Shown here: in pieces, positions 49,684 through 58,311 of the stretch | How positions within the stretch are numbered: the stretch's first letter is position 1 | Layout of the letters: each line of letters begins with the position of its first letter | Assembly: GCA_017448375.1 (NCBI GenBank) | Contig: JAFSLR010000313.1 | Span: 1 to 64,000 of the forward strand | Source of the DNA: Synergistaceae bacterium | GTDB lineage: Bacteria > Synergistota > Synergistia > Synergistales > Aminobacteriaceae | Length of the DNA: 64,000 nt | Direction of reading: 5' to 3' | Notes under the pieces: generated by a model | What the model was told of the DNA's origin: nothing | Seen by the model: the letters and a program-made list of their open reading frames with translations, nothing else | Databases searched by the model: none | Program-made: the position numbers and the translations under genes

Positions 49684-51522
49684 TTACAAAACCGAAGATG
49701 AAAAATTACCGACAAATTTACACGTTGCAGGAGTTTGGGACTGCTCTTTAGAAATTGTGATTACCAAATTATTCGTGTTGAATATGCCCAGATAGATTAT
49801 GTCTAAACACATTTTCACTACCATCCTTATTCCTATATTTTTTGTGGGGTCATCTTCATTTTGGGAAGTCATCTTGTAATATTCCAGCGGATTAAAAGCT
49901 ACACAATCATCACGAATACGCAAGATTATCTTGTCTTCTTTTACGAGAATACGCAAGTAAATATAATGCTCTTTACCATCATTAAAACCATGTTTTATGA
50001 TGTTCATTCCAAATTCTTCAATGCAGAGCGATAACATAAAAGCGCTTCTTTTGTCGAGATTATTTTCGGCGCAAAACAGATGGGCAATTCTTGACATTCC
50101 CATAACTTCAAGTTCAGAATCCGCAACAAGTTCCAATTCTTTAGCTGTTTCAGTGTAAAAATTACTGTTCAGCAAGAGACGTTTTTTGAAATTCACGGGG
50201 ACTTTCTGAATCACAATATAGCCCAAGCACATCAAAGCAAGAATTACACTACTGTAAAGGGTGGCACACCATGGTCCTTTGGAAGTAAATCTCAACGTTG
50301 CATAGATTGTACTCAATGGAACAAGTACCTGAATCAAAAATACAAAAATATTCGCCGAAAAAACCCTTTTAACGCCTTGAAGGTAATTAAGAAAGCCAAA
50401 AATCAAGACGTAAAACGGTAATGTAAAAGCCATATATCTGACAGCTTCAGCACCCATTGAGAGGATTTGCAAATTTTCACGACCAAGATACAAACCAGCA
50501 AAAAATTCAGAGAACACTAGCAACAATACCGAAACAATCGCAGACAAAAATATTCCTGTCGACATTGAGGTTATCTGAAGATCATCGAGCGATTTTTTGT
50601 CTTCTTCACCATAATATACGTTAGACATTGCCAAAATCATTTCAGCAGTACCGAGATATAAAGATCCAACAAGACTTTCAATTTGTTTTTGAACCCCGAA
50701 GACTGCAAGTGCTTTGCTGCCAGCATAAAAAATGATAGCGTGATTTATTATAATATTTGCAATAGATTTTGACAATCGAGAAAAGGCAGGCATTGAACCA
50801 CGAGTGAAGATTTCGAGGAACGTTTGAAGAAAGTTCAAAGCTTTGAAATTCAGATGCAAAATTCGTTTTTCTCTCCGAAAGTGAAGCATCAAAACTCCGA
50901 AATAAGCAACATAGCTTAAAGAAGTCGCGAGAGCAAGCCCGAACATCTTCATATCAGTGAAAAGTACAACATAAAAATCTCCTGCAATGTTTACAAATGT
51001 CATCGCTATTATTGCGTAAACAATACAGGAATTGTCATTATCAATATTCATTAAGACTTGTACAACCTTTGCGCAGCTAAAAAACATAAGCCCTGGAGCG
51101 TAACCGCACAGGTAATCAGCGGCGTAATTTGCAGAGGCTGTACCTGGTTTTCCTCCCAAAATCCTCACGATCGAATCTGAAAATATCAGAATCGACAGCA
51201 TAATCAGCAAAGATACAATCACGGCCAAAACATTTGAAAACGTAAAAACAGAATTTGCTTCGTCAACTTTGCCCTGACCCAATAATTCCGTGTACACGCT
51301 TTGAGAACCAACCGCAAAAATGATGCCAACGAGTGTTAATATCAATATTAAAGGAGAAATAAGACTTGTAGCTGCAACTGCATCAACTCCTAGAAAATTT
51401 CCCGTTACTATTCCATCAATTAAAGGCCCCAATCTGTAAGTCAAATCTGCAAGAATAAACACAAACAGGGATCTGCGAAAAATTTCTCCTGTTAAACTTT
51501 TTTGTTGTATATTGATTTTCAA
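49684..51522 (-). CDS. MATE-family transporter fused to HATPase domain
   Basis: The 612-residue protein has about 12 membrane segments over residues 1-440 in MATE order (LGPLIDGIVTGNFLGVDAVA at the first helix pair). A cytosolic ATP-binding domain of the RsbW/histidine-kinase type covers about 465-600: N-box LCIEEFGMNIIKHG, a G1-like RDDCVAFNP and G2-like NIGIRMV. MATE proteins export drugs or lipid-linked sugars with Na+/H+. The appended HATPase may phosphorylate or sequester a STAS/anti-anti-sigma partner. A STAS domain exists in this window at 20.9 kb, but a link is speculation. Confidence 0.88.
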   Translation of the reverse strand: MKINIQQKSLTGEIFRRSLFVFILADLTYRLGPLIDGIVTGNFLGVDAVAATSLISPLILILTLVGIIFAVGSQSVYTELLGQGKVDEANSVFTFSNVLAVIVSLLIMLSILIFSDSIVRILGGKPGTASANYAADYLCGYAPGLMFFSCAKVVQVLMNIDNDNSCIVYAIIAMTFVNIAGDFYVVLFTDMKMFGLALATSLSYVAYFGVLMLHFRREKRILHLNFKALNFLQTFLEIFTRGSMPAFSRLSKSIANIIINHAIIFYAGSKALAVFGVQKQIESLVGSLYLGTAEMILAMSNVYYGEEDKKSLDDLQITSMSTGIFLSAIVSVLLLVFSEFFAGLYLGRENLQILSMGAEAVRYMAFTLPFYVLIFGFLNYLQGVKRVFSANIFVFLIQVLVPLSTIYATLRFTSKGPWCATLYSSVILALMCLGYIVIQKVPVNFKKRLLLNSNFYTETAKELELVADSELEVMGMSRIAHLFCAENNLDKRSAFMLSLCIEEFGMNIIKHGFNDGKEHYIYLRILVKEDKIILRIRDDCVAFNPLEYYKMTSQNEDDPTKNIGIRMVVKMCLDIIYLGIFNTNNLVITISKEQSQTPATCKFVGNFSSSVL

Positions 51523-51539
51523 CTCTGAAAATTTCCTTT

Positions 51540-52990
51540 CATCGTAATTATCTCTATCCCTGTGAACCTTCTTCGACTAAAGTCGAAGGCTTCGAAAGGA
51601 TAAAAATCCTCGTCCAAGAAGTTTGGTCATGCAACCCTTATTCTTGCAGACGTGTCCACTTCGCCCCTACTGTATAGCCCTGTTAAGGACACAACATTAC
51701 TTTTTCTCATTATATTTAACGCTCCGTTTACATCGGCGTTGAACTTGTGGCCTTTTGATGTTTTGTACAATCCTCTGTGTACTCTGCACCCTGAAAATTT
51801 ATTCTTCACTTCACTGTCCGCATTGTACACGGGGATTTCATCTTTGTCCCAAAAACTCGCCTTCGATGCGTAACTCTCTTCCTGTTCAAAATATTTTATT
51901 CCGTAAAAAACACACAAGCACTCAAGTTTTTTTCGGAATTTTCCAAAGGGAATGTTGACGAAATTCTGATTGTTCACTCTTCCCATTCTACTTCCCTTTT
52001 GAAAGTCCAAGTTGTAACCGCACACCAAAATTCCGATCTTCTCTTCCAAACAGAATTTTATTATCAGTCGGGCCGCCTTGTTCAAATAATCGTTCACACG
52101 GTTACTTTTTTTTTTCGACAGTTGTTTTTGGCGATTCGTGATCTTCCGGCTATTTTTTTGTTTGTCATTCAGCCCCCGTAGACGAGCTGTTTCTTTGTTG
52201 TACCACTGGTTTATGGCTTTCAATTTTCTGCCGCAGATTATGAATGACTTTCCTGAGGTGGATACACCGTTGCAAGATTGTTCACACCAAAATCTATTCC
52301 CAGTGCTTCGTTCGTGTTTAATTCCCTTTGATTTTCTTCCACTTCATATGTGTATTGAATTTCAAAGTACCTGGCTTCTGATTTCGGCTTGATTCTTATC
52401 TCTTTTATTTTCTTTCCTTCCAGAATCTGCGGAATTGTTATGGTTATCGTTTTATGTTCTTTCTTGAAGCTGTTGGAGTACGGAATTGTCAAACGATTCC
52501 CATTCAATCTTACGAAAAGAGTTGTGAAACCTTTTTTAGAAAGATATTTCGGCAGTTTTACACTGCTTAACGGATAATTATTTCTCTTTGCCTTTTCTAA
52601 CAACGCAAAAAATGACTGAAACTCTCCGTCAACTTCCTTCAGGATTTGCTGCGCCATATTTGAATTTAATTTTCTGTAATTCGGACTACTCTTAAGTAAT
52701 CTGTTATTTTCTTTGTAGCTCAAATATTTTTTCTCGCTAAAGTAATGTTGACGTACGTTGTAAATTGCCTCATTAGTTAAATTTTTTGCTATGTGGGACA
52801 AGCTTTTAATTATGCGGTATTCTTCCTTTGAGATTTGCTTCACTTGTTGTTTTACTGTCAAATACATTTTTCTCACCTCCTTTGAGGAAAAATTAGCAGA
52901 TTTTTTCAAAAAGTCAATTATACGGCGGCGTTTCATCTCACGACTAAAGTTGCGAGTGGTTCAAGCCGCTTCCCATAAATACGTTGTATT
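51540..52990 (-). mobile_element. IS200/IS605-family element with broken tnpB, no tnpA
   Basis: The element is bounded by subterminal hairpins that share the core GACT-AA-AGTC: left-end type at 52937-52956 (one mismatch, one G-U) and right-end type at 51571-51588 (perfect, 8 bp). A second stem AGGAT/ATCCT at about 51597-51610 may belong to the 3' guide RNA. No Y1 transposase gene is present, so it moves only with help from elsewhere. Confidence 0.65.
51627..52867 (-). pseudogene. tnpB: TnpB RNA-guided nuclease (IS605 OrfB), frameshifted
   Basis: The N-terminal part starts at ATG 52867 (AGGAGG nine bases upstream) and the C-terminal part ends at 51627. A one-base shift near 52260 separates them: reading NLATV then STSGKSFIICGRKLKAINQ restores the usual sequence. 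The complete gene would encode about 413 residues. Catalytic positions can be placed as Asp in GIDFGVNN, Glu in QEESYASK and Asp in NADVNGALN, so the nuclease residues themselves are intact. TnpB cleaves DNA guided by an RNA from the element's right end and helps the element persist. Confidence 0.8.
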
Positions 52991-53183
52991 ATAACACGTT
53001 TTATATCTTATGAAGACAGGTTCTAAGTAATATCACTCCTTTTTTGTTATTATGTCATAATTCGCAAGAAGACTCTCGTCTCTGTAGGTTGGAGATGAAT
53101 TGTGCAAGTTGAGTTATGAGAATAACGTGTAAGAAATTCATGCTCCTGCAAGTGCTTCATGAATTGTCCGCCGCTAAAATATT

Positions 53184-53212
53184 TTGACAAATTTGACAAA
53201 AATATTTAATAT
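53184..53212 (+). promoter_or_regulatory. Consensus sigma-70 promoter of the KAS III operon
   Basis: TTGACA (53184-53189), a 17-base spacer and TAATAT (53207-53212) form a near-perfect promoter 42 bases upstream of the first ATG. It is one of the clearest promoters in the window and suggests a strongly expressed operon. The rest of 52868-53254 holds only IS end sequence. Confidence 0.75.
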
Positions 53213-53254
53213 CGCTATTATTAAAAAAATTAGATTTAATTTGTGGGATTTAAC

Positions 53255-54325
53255 ATGGAGAAGTTTTTTGCAACAACATCAATTAGAGCAATTGCTACAG
53301 CTTTACCCCAAGAGAAGTTGGACTTGCTGTCTTTGTCTTCGATATACGGAGAAGAGATTGTAAGAAAAATTATTAAGAACACGGGGATCAGCGAGATAAG
53401 ATTTTGCCCCCCTCTTCCAGAAAATAACCAGAAAACTTCAGCAGATTATTGTATGGAATCAGCCAAGAGAATCTTTAGTGAAGGTAAAATAACGCCGGAC
53501 GATATTGACGCTATAATATTTGTTACTGAATTTCCTGATCACATCGTTCCTCATACTTCTGCAATTATTCAGGCAAAATTAGGACTTCCGAATAGAGTCA
53601 TAGCATTTGATATAAATTATGGTTGCGCAGGTTATGTTTACGGAATTTTTCAGGCCTCGCTGTTAATTGAGTCTGGTTATTGTGAAAATGTCCTACTGTG
53701 TGTCGGAGATACCCCTACAAAGGCTATAAGCCCGCAAGATAAATCATTGCGAATGGTATTCGGTGATGCTGGAAGTGCAACTATATTATCAAGATGTGAA
53801 AATGTGCGCAGAACTGCTTTTAGTTTCTATACTGACGGCGGGAAGGCAAATAATTTGATAATTCCTGCCGGAGCTTTCAGAATGCCTCATCAAGAAGGCG
53901 TAACGGATATTTTAACGTTCGATAAAAACGGGAACGGTAGAACTCTTGAAAATATTTTTATGGACGGCATGCAGATAATGGAGTTTGTTTTGAAGCACGT
54001 GAAAAATGTCGTCCACAATACTTTGGAGATGTTAAATCTGCCTATTGATGCGATAGACCTTTTTGCGTTTCATCAGGCAAATATTTTGATTTTGAATTAC
54101 TTGGCACAACGTCTGAAGATACCTCACCAGAAAGTCCCGTTTGGAGCGGCTAAAACAGGTAACACGACCTGCGCTTCAATTCCCCTAATGCTTTCAACTC
54201 TTTATCCCGGTATAAATCCATTGCTGGAAAAAGTTTTAATCTGCGGATTTGGAACTGGGTTATCTTGCGCTTCAGGTGTTATTGACCTGAGCAGGACAGA
54301 AATTTTTGAGCCGGTTCAAATTTAA
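53255..54325 (+). CDS. KAS III-like ketoacyl synthase 1
   Basis: ATG 53255 is chosen (GGGA six bases upstream); a GTG four codons earlier has no such site. The ~356-residue thiolase-fold enzyme keeps the FabH triad: Cys in NYGCAGYVYG, His in FHQAN and Asn in TGNTTCASIP. KAS III enzymes join an acyl-CoA with malonyl-ACP, or act as acyltransferases in secondary metabolism. The sequence is far from housekeeping FabH in the acyl pocket, and the operon has two more paralogues plus two carrier proteins, so it is a specialised synthase. It overlaps nothing upstream and is the first gene after the promoter. Confidence 0.88.
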   Translation: MEKFFATTSIRAIATALPQEKLDLLSLSSIYGEEIVRKIIKNTGISEIRFCPPLPENNQKTSADYCMESAKRIFSEGKITPDDIDAIIFVTEFPDHIVPHTSAIIQAKLGLPNRVIAFDINYGCAGYVYGIFQASLLIESGYCENVLLCVGDTPTKAISPQDKSLRMVFGDAGSATILSRCENVRRTAFSFYTDGGKANNLIIPAGAFRMPHQEGVTDILTFDKNGNGRTLENIFMDGMQIMEFVLKHVKNVVHNTLEMLNLPIDAIDLFAFHQANILILNYLAQRLKIPHQKVPFGAAKTGNTTCASIPLMLSTLYPGINPLLEKVLICGFGTGLSCASGVIDLSRTEIFEPVQI

Positions 54326-54341
54326 GGAGGGATTTTTCAAA

Positions 54342-55274
54342 ATGATTGGGATTGAGAATATCGGTGTTTATATTCCGAAGGACTGCAGGGACAATTTCTC
54401 GAAGATTTATGACGGTGAGCCTTTGAACGCTGATTTTGTGAAAGAAAGAGTCGGTTTTCTTGCCACTGCCAGAAAAGAGCCTGATGAAGAAACGTCCGAC
54501 ATGTGCAAAAGAGCATTTTTGGATCTGAAAGGCCGTGTCGAAAATTTATCTGAAGAAAACATAGAATGTATTTGTGTATGTTCTCATAACGGAGATTTTC
54601 AGCTGCCTCATACTTCTGCGATTTTGCAGGACAAATTAGCCCTTAGAGGAAGCTGTGCGGCTTTTGACATAATGCTTGCTTGTTCGGGATATGTTTACAG
54701 CGTGAATATTCTGCGGAGTTTTATGGAAATGAATAATTTTTCGACAGGGATTCTTTTCACATGCGATCCTTACTCAAAAGTATTGAACCCTAACGACAAG
54801 AGTACCGACTTGGTTTTAGGAGACGCAGCGGCAGCCACTCTCCTCAGCACAAACGGCATATTTAGTCTTGGGAAAAGCACTTTTTGCACAAAAGGCAGCG
54901 GATATTCTGCCATAATCAAAAGAAAAGATTCCTATCTCGCTATGGATAACCGCAGAGTATTGCGTTTTGTCCTGAGGGAAGTTGCACCAATAATTCGGGA
55001 ATGCCTGGAGAAAAATCACATTACAGAAAAAGACATTGATCTATGCCTCTTTCATCAGGCAAGCAAATATATTGTTGAACAGTTAGGGGAAAAACTTAGC
55101 ATTTCACCTGAGAAAGTTCCGTTTGAAGCGCAGAATTATGGGAACACTATTTCGTCTTCAATACCGATTTTGCTTCAGAAGTATCTGGGCGATGAAAGCG
55201 TGAAAACCGTTTTAATGAGCAGCTTCGGTGCGGGAATGTCAGCGGCGGCAACTATAATGGAGAGAAAATCATGA
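54342..55274 (+). CDS. KAS III-like ketoacyl synthase 2
   Basis: ATG 54342 (310 residues) follows AAGGAGGGA at nine bases. Catalytic Cys lies in LACSGYVYS, His in FHQASK and Asn in YGNTISSSIP. It is 20% shorter than typical FabH at the N-terminus and loops, and clearly diverged from synthases 1 and 3. It overlaps the next carrier protein gene by ATGA (55271-55274), which suggests the two proteins work as a pair. Confidence 0.87.
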   Translation: MIGIENIGVYIPKDCRDNFSKIYDGEPLNADFVKERVGFLATARKEPDEETSDMCKRAFLDLKGRVENLSEENIECICVCSHNGDFQLPHTSAILQDKLALRGSCAAFDIMLACSGYVYSVNILRSFMEMNNFSTGILFTCDPYSKVLNPNDKSTDLVLGDAAAATLLSTNGIFSLGKSTFCTKGSGYSAIIKRKDSYLAMDNRRVLRFVLREVAPIIRECLEKNHITEKDIDLCLFHQASKYIVEQLGEKLSISPEKVPFEAQNYGNTISSSIPILLQKYLGDESVKTVLMSSFGAGMSAAATIMERKS

Positions 55275-55528
55275 AAGCTGTAACCTCAAAGGATATTATA
55301 GGACTGGCTGAAAAGCTCAATTCGGACTCAAAAGTTGATTTTGAAAACTTTGACCCTGGCAAAAAGATTTTGGAGCAGGGATTAGATTCCCTTGATCTTT
55401 CAAGGTTATTGTTTGAAATCGAAGAAAAATTCCAGATTACCTTTCCCGACGATGAGTTTTCTGTAGCGGAATGGGATACAATCAACAAGATTGTTGAAAA
55501 GGTCAACGCGCTAAGGCAAACATCATGA
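55271..55528 (+). CDS. Acyl carrier protein 1
   Basis: The 85-residue acidic protein has the four-helix ACP plan with the phosphopantetheine Ser in GLDSLDLS (near residue 40). A carrier-bound thioester would be handed between the KAS III enzymes and the acyltransferase. It is joined by ATGA overlaps to both the synthase upstream and the NeuD-type gene downstream. Confidence 0.88.
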   Translation: MKAVTSKDIIGLAEKLNSDSKVDFENFDPGKKILEQGLDSLDLSRLLFEIEEKFQITFPDDEFSVAEWDTINKIVEKVNALRQTS

Positions 55529-56169
55529 AAAGTTTAATCATTATTGGTGTTGGCGGATTTGCCCGTGAGGTTTACTGGCACGCCCAGCAGACTGGGGAAT
55601 TTAATTCGGAATGGAAAATCAAAGGTTTTCTTGACGGCGATATTAAACTTTCCGAAGAAGACTACAGCAAACTCCCTGAGGAAGTTCCGCTGCTCGGTGA
55701 TATTGACAGTTATCAGATATGTGATGATGATGTATTCACGTGCGCTGTCGGTATGCCTGAAGTCAGAATAAGATTAATCGGGAAAATGTTAAGCAGGGGA
55801 GCAGATTTTGTCAGCATCATAAACCACCGTTCGATTGTTTTTCCAACAGCTGAAATTGGCCGCGGCGTGATTATCGGACTGGACAACGGAATAGGAGATC
55901 ATGTCAAAGTCGGTGATTTTTCCGTGATAAACAATGCAACTTATCTCGGCCATGATGTTACTGTAGGGAAATATTCCTGCATAATGTCTCATGTTGATAT
56001 AGGCGGCTATGCTCAAATCGGCGACAATGTTTTTATCGGCAGCCATGTTTCAATTATTCCCAAGTCAAAAATTGGCGATAACGCATACATAGGCACAGGC
56101 AGCGTGGTACTGAAAAAAGTGAAAGCAGGCGCGAAAGTTTTCGGCAATCCTGCAATTGACATCAAGTGA
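55525..56169 (+). CDS. NeuD/PglD-type hexapeptide acyltransferase
   Basis: The 214-residue protein has the PglD N-terminal Rossmann-like part (LIIIGVGGFAREVYWHAQ; a nucleotide-sugar loop) and a left-handed beta-helix of hexapeptide repeats from about residue 100 with the catalytic-type His in YLGHDVTVG. Relatives N- or O-acylate amino-sugars of surface glycans with acetyl-CoA. Lying between two carrier protein genes, it may use an ACP-bound acyl group instead. It fits the DegT aminotransferase downstream as the next step on an amino-sugar. Confidence 0.87.
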   Translation: MKSLIIIGVGGFAREVYWHAQQTGEFNSEWKIKGFLDGDIKLSEEDYSKLPEEVPLLGDIDSYQICDDDVFTCAVGMPEVRIRLIGKMLSRGADFVSIINHRSIVFPTAEIGRGVIIGLDNGIGDHVKVGDFSVINNATYLGHDVTVGKYSCIMSHVDIGGYAQIGDNVFIGSHVSIIPKSKIGDNAYIGTGSVVLKKVKAGAKVFGNPAIDIK

Positions 56170-56408
56170 AGGCGGTAATAACTTTGAAGAAGGAAGAATT
56201 TATCAAAACTCTCAAAGAATTGATGGATACGGACGAAGAGCTTACCTTGAACACGGAATTAAAAGAAATTTTAGAATGGGATTCTGTAAGCATGGTAGCT
56301 TTCTTTTCGTTCTGCGGCCAGAGATTAGAGGAGAGTGAATTACTTATGCAGAAAATTGAAAACGCTGCAACAGTAGGAGATCTGTATAACATCATAGGTG
56401 CAGAATAA
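56166..56408 (+). CDS. Acyl carrier protein 2
   Basis: The 80-residue acidic protein has an ACP fold with the carrier Ser in EWDSVSMV. It starts at GTG 56166, overlapping the NeuD stop, or at a TTG seven codons later that has AAGGCGG upstream. It is quite unlike carrier protein 1, so the two probably hold different acyl groups or serve different synthases. Its stop overlaps the next ATG by one base (TAATG). Confidence 0.82.
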   Translation: MKAVITLKKEEFIKTLKELMDTDEELTLNTELKEILEWDSVSMVAFFSFCGQRLEESELLMQKIENAATVGDLYNIIGAE

Positions 56409-57457
56409 TGCTTACTGTAGTTGAAAACGCAAAAATAGAAAGCCTTTGCGCTGTCGTGTCCAGCAAAAATATTACGGTTGAAAAGCGTCTGGAAAATCTC
56501 ATAGACAGCAAGAAAATTTCCCGTCTGAAAAAAATTACAGGATTTGACAGCTTCAGTGTTGCTGAAGAGGAAATTTGCGCGTCAGACTTTTGTGTGAGAG
56601 CCGCAGAAATACTTTTTGACTCGGAGCAGGTTCGCCGCGATGAAATTCGTGCTTTAATTTTCGTGACTCAGACTGCTGATTACTTTATGCCTTCAACAGC
56701 TTGCACTCTGCAAAAACGTCTGAATTTGCCTAATGATATTGCAGCATTCGACCTTTCGTTGGGCTGTTCAGGCTTTGTCTACGGCCTTTATGTTGCTTCG
56801 TCAATGCTTCAGAACCTGACTGACGGAAAAATTTTGCTCCTCTGCGGTGACACCTCAACACGAAATATTTGTCATGATGATACTTCTTGCCTTTCAATTT
56901 TCGGAGATGCGGGAGCAGCGGCAGTAATATCAAAAAGCGCAGGCAAAAAAATATTTTTCAATTTGCAAACGTTCGGTGAACTTTCAGAGACGATTATAAT
57001 CAGGAGAGGAGCTTACCGAAATCAGCATCTTGTGGAAAATAATTCGCTCGATGTCCGGGAAAATTTTGTATTCATGAACGGCTTGGAAGTAGTTAATTTT
57101 TCCTCAAAATATGTGCCTCAAAATATTGCGGACTTAATTCATTTTGCAAAGGCTGATATTTCAGAGATTGGAGCATTTCTGCTTCATCAGGCGAATAAAT
57201 CAATTGTAGAAAGCATTGCCGCAAAACTACAAATACCGTCTGCAAAAGTTCCCTTTAGAGCGTCAAATATCGGTAACACAAGTTCAGCGTCAATTCCTTT
57301 GATACTGTCAGAAATGAAGCGGCTTAATGAGCAGACAAATTTTTTGTCCCTCATCAGCGGCTTTGGCGTAGGAATGTCAATCGCTTCGGCGGTCATTGAT
57401 TTCTCAGACTTATTGTGTCTGCCTACTGAAAAATTAGTAGGAGGTAAAAATTCATGA
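56408..57457 (+). CDS. KAS III-like ketoacyl synthase 3
   Basis: The 349-residue thiolase-fold enzyme has the catalytic Cys in LGCSGFVYG, His in LLHQANK and Asn in IGNTSSASIP, all intact. The chain is Lys/Phe-rich and diverged from its two paralogues. It overlaps the carrier protein upstream by one base and the methyltransferase downstream by ATGA. Three separate synthases with complete triads suggest successive condensations or loading of different carriers. Confidence 0.88.
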   Translation: MLTVVENAKIESLCAVVSSKNITVEKRLENLIDSKKISRLKKITGFDSFSVAEEEICASDFCVRAAEILFDSEQVRRDEIRALIFVTQTADYFMPSTACTLQKRLNLPNDIAAFDLSLGCSGFVYGLYVASSMLQNLTDGKILLLCGDTSTRNICHDDTSCLSIFGDAGAAAVISKSAGKKIFFNLQTFGELSETIIIRRGAYRNQHLVENNSLDVRENFVFMNGLEVVNFSSKYVPQNIADLIHFAKADISEIGAFLLHQANKSIVESIAAKLQIPSAKVPFRASNIGNTSSASIPLILSEMKRLNEQTNFLSLISGFGVGMSIASAVIDFSDLLCLPTEKLVGGKNS

Positions 57458-58311
57458 AGTGTTTTGTATGCAACGGAGAAATGAAACCGTATTTCGTGAA
57501 GAAAATCGGAGTGAAATATCTCCCTGGCCTTGATACCTTTGAGTATGTACGCTGTGAGCACTGCGGATTAACGGTTTCAAAAACTCTCTACGAAATGTCC
57601 CACGAAGAATGGAGCGAATTTAGCTATAACGCCCATAAAGATTATTTCAACGGTGTACTGAAGTATGAGGTGCTCGATCCCAAATGGCTGAGGCGTATTG
57701 GGCGTATTGATTTTCAGGCAGGTCTTTTCGCTGAACTTCTGAGCCTAGGAGTGTTTCAATACGGCTGGAATACAATGGATTACGGAGCGGGAGACGGCAA
57801 GCTCGCCAATGAAATTAATGACAGAACTGGCGTGCCATGGCTGAAAAAGTTTGACGAATACATGGAACCTTCAGGCGAATATTATTTAACGCCTGAAGAA
57901 GTCAGAGAGGGAAATTTTGATTTCATTGTGTCATCTTCAGTTTTTGAGCATTTGCTGGGCAACAGAGGAGAAGTCGAAAAAATTATGGGACTTCTGAAGC
58001 CTGACGGGATTATGGGTCTGCATACTTTGATTTGCGAGGAAGTTCCGCAGGACCCGGAATGGTACTATCTTCTGCCGGTGCCTGTTCATTGTACGCTCTG
58101 GACAAATAAAGCCATGCAGATAGTTTATCAGAAAAACGGATTTATCGGTTGCAGTTACAACGTGGAGGCTCAGATGTGGCTTTTCTTCAGGAATTTTGAA
58201 GCCTGGAAAAAGTTAAATGAGGTCAAGCATCAATTGCATGGGACGTGGATTTTCAGCGAAGATTTCGTTGATTACTGGAAATGCAAACCATATAGAACAA
58301 AGAATGCCTGA
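57454..58311 (+). CDS. SAM methyltransferase with N-terminal zinc ribbon
   Basis: The 285-residue protein begins with a CxxC...CxxC zinc ribbon (C3, C6, C34, C37), then a class I methyltransferase with a SAM loop YGAGDGKLANEI, an acidic residue after the second strand and SSSVFEHLL. The zinc ribbon plus Rossmann plan recalls sugar C-methyltransferases (TylC3/NovU type), but it lacks their C-terminal domain. It probably methylates the sugar or acyl product of this operon. The end is overlapped by the aminotransferase start. Confidence 0.82.
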   Translation: MKCFVCNGEMKPYFVKKIGVKYLPGLDTFEYVRCEHCGLTVSKTLYEMSHEEWSEFSYNAHKDYFNGVLKYEVLDPKWLRRIGRIDFQAGLFAELLSLGVFQYGWNTMDYGAGDGKLANEINDRTGVPWLKKFDEYMEPSGEYYLTPEEVREGNFDFIVSSSVFEHLLGNRGEVEKIMGLLKPDGIMGLHTLICEEVPQDPEWYYLLPVPVHCTLWTNKAMQIVYQKNGFIGCSYNVEAQMWLFFRNFEAWKKLNEVKHQLHGTWIFSEDFVDYWKCKPYRTKNA

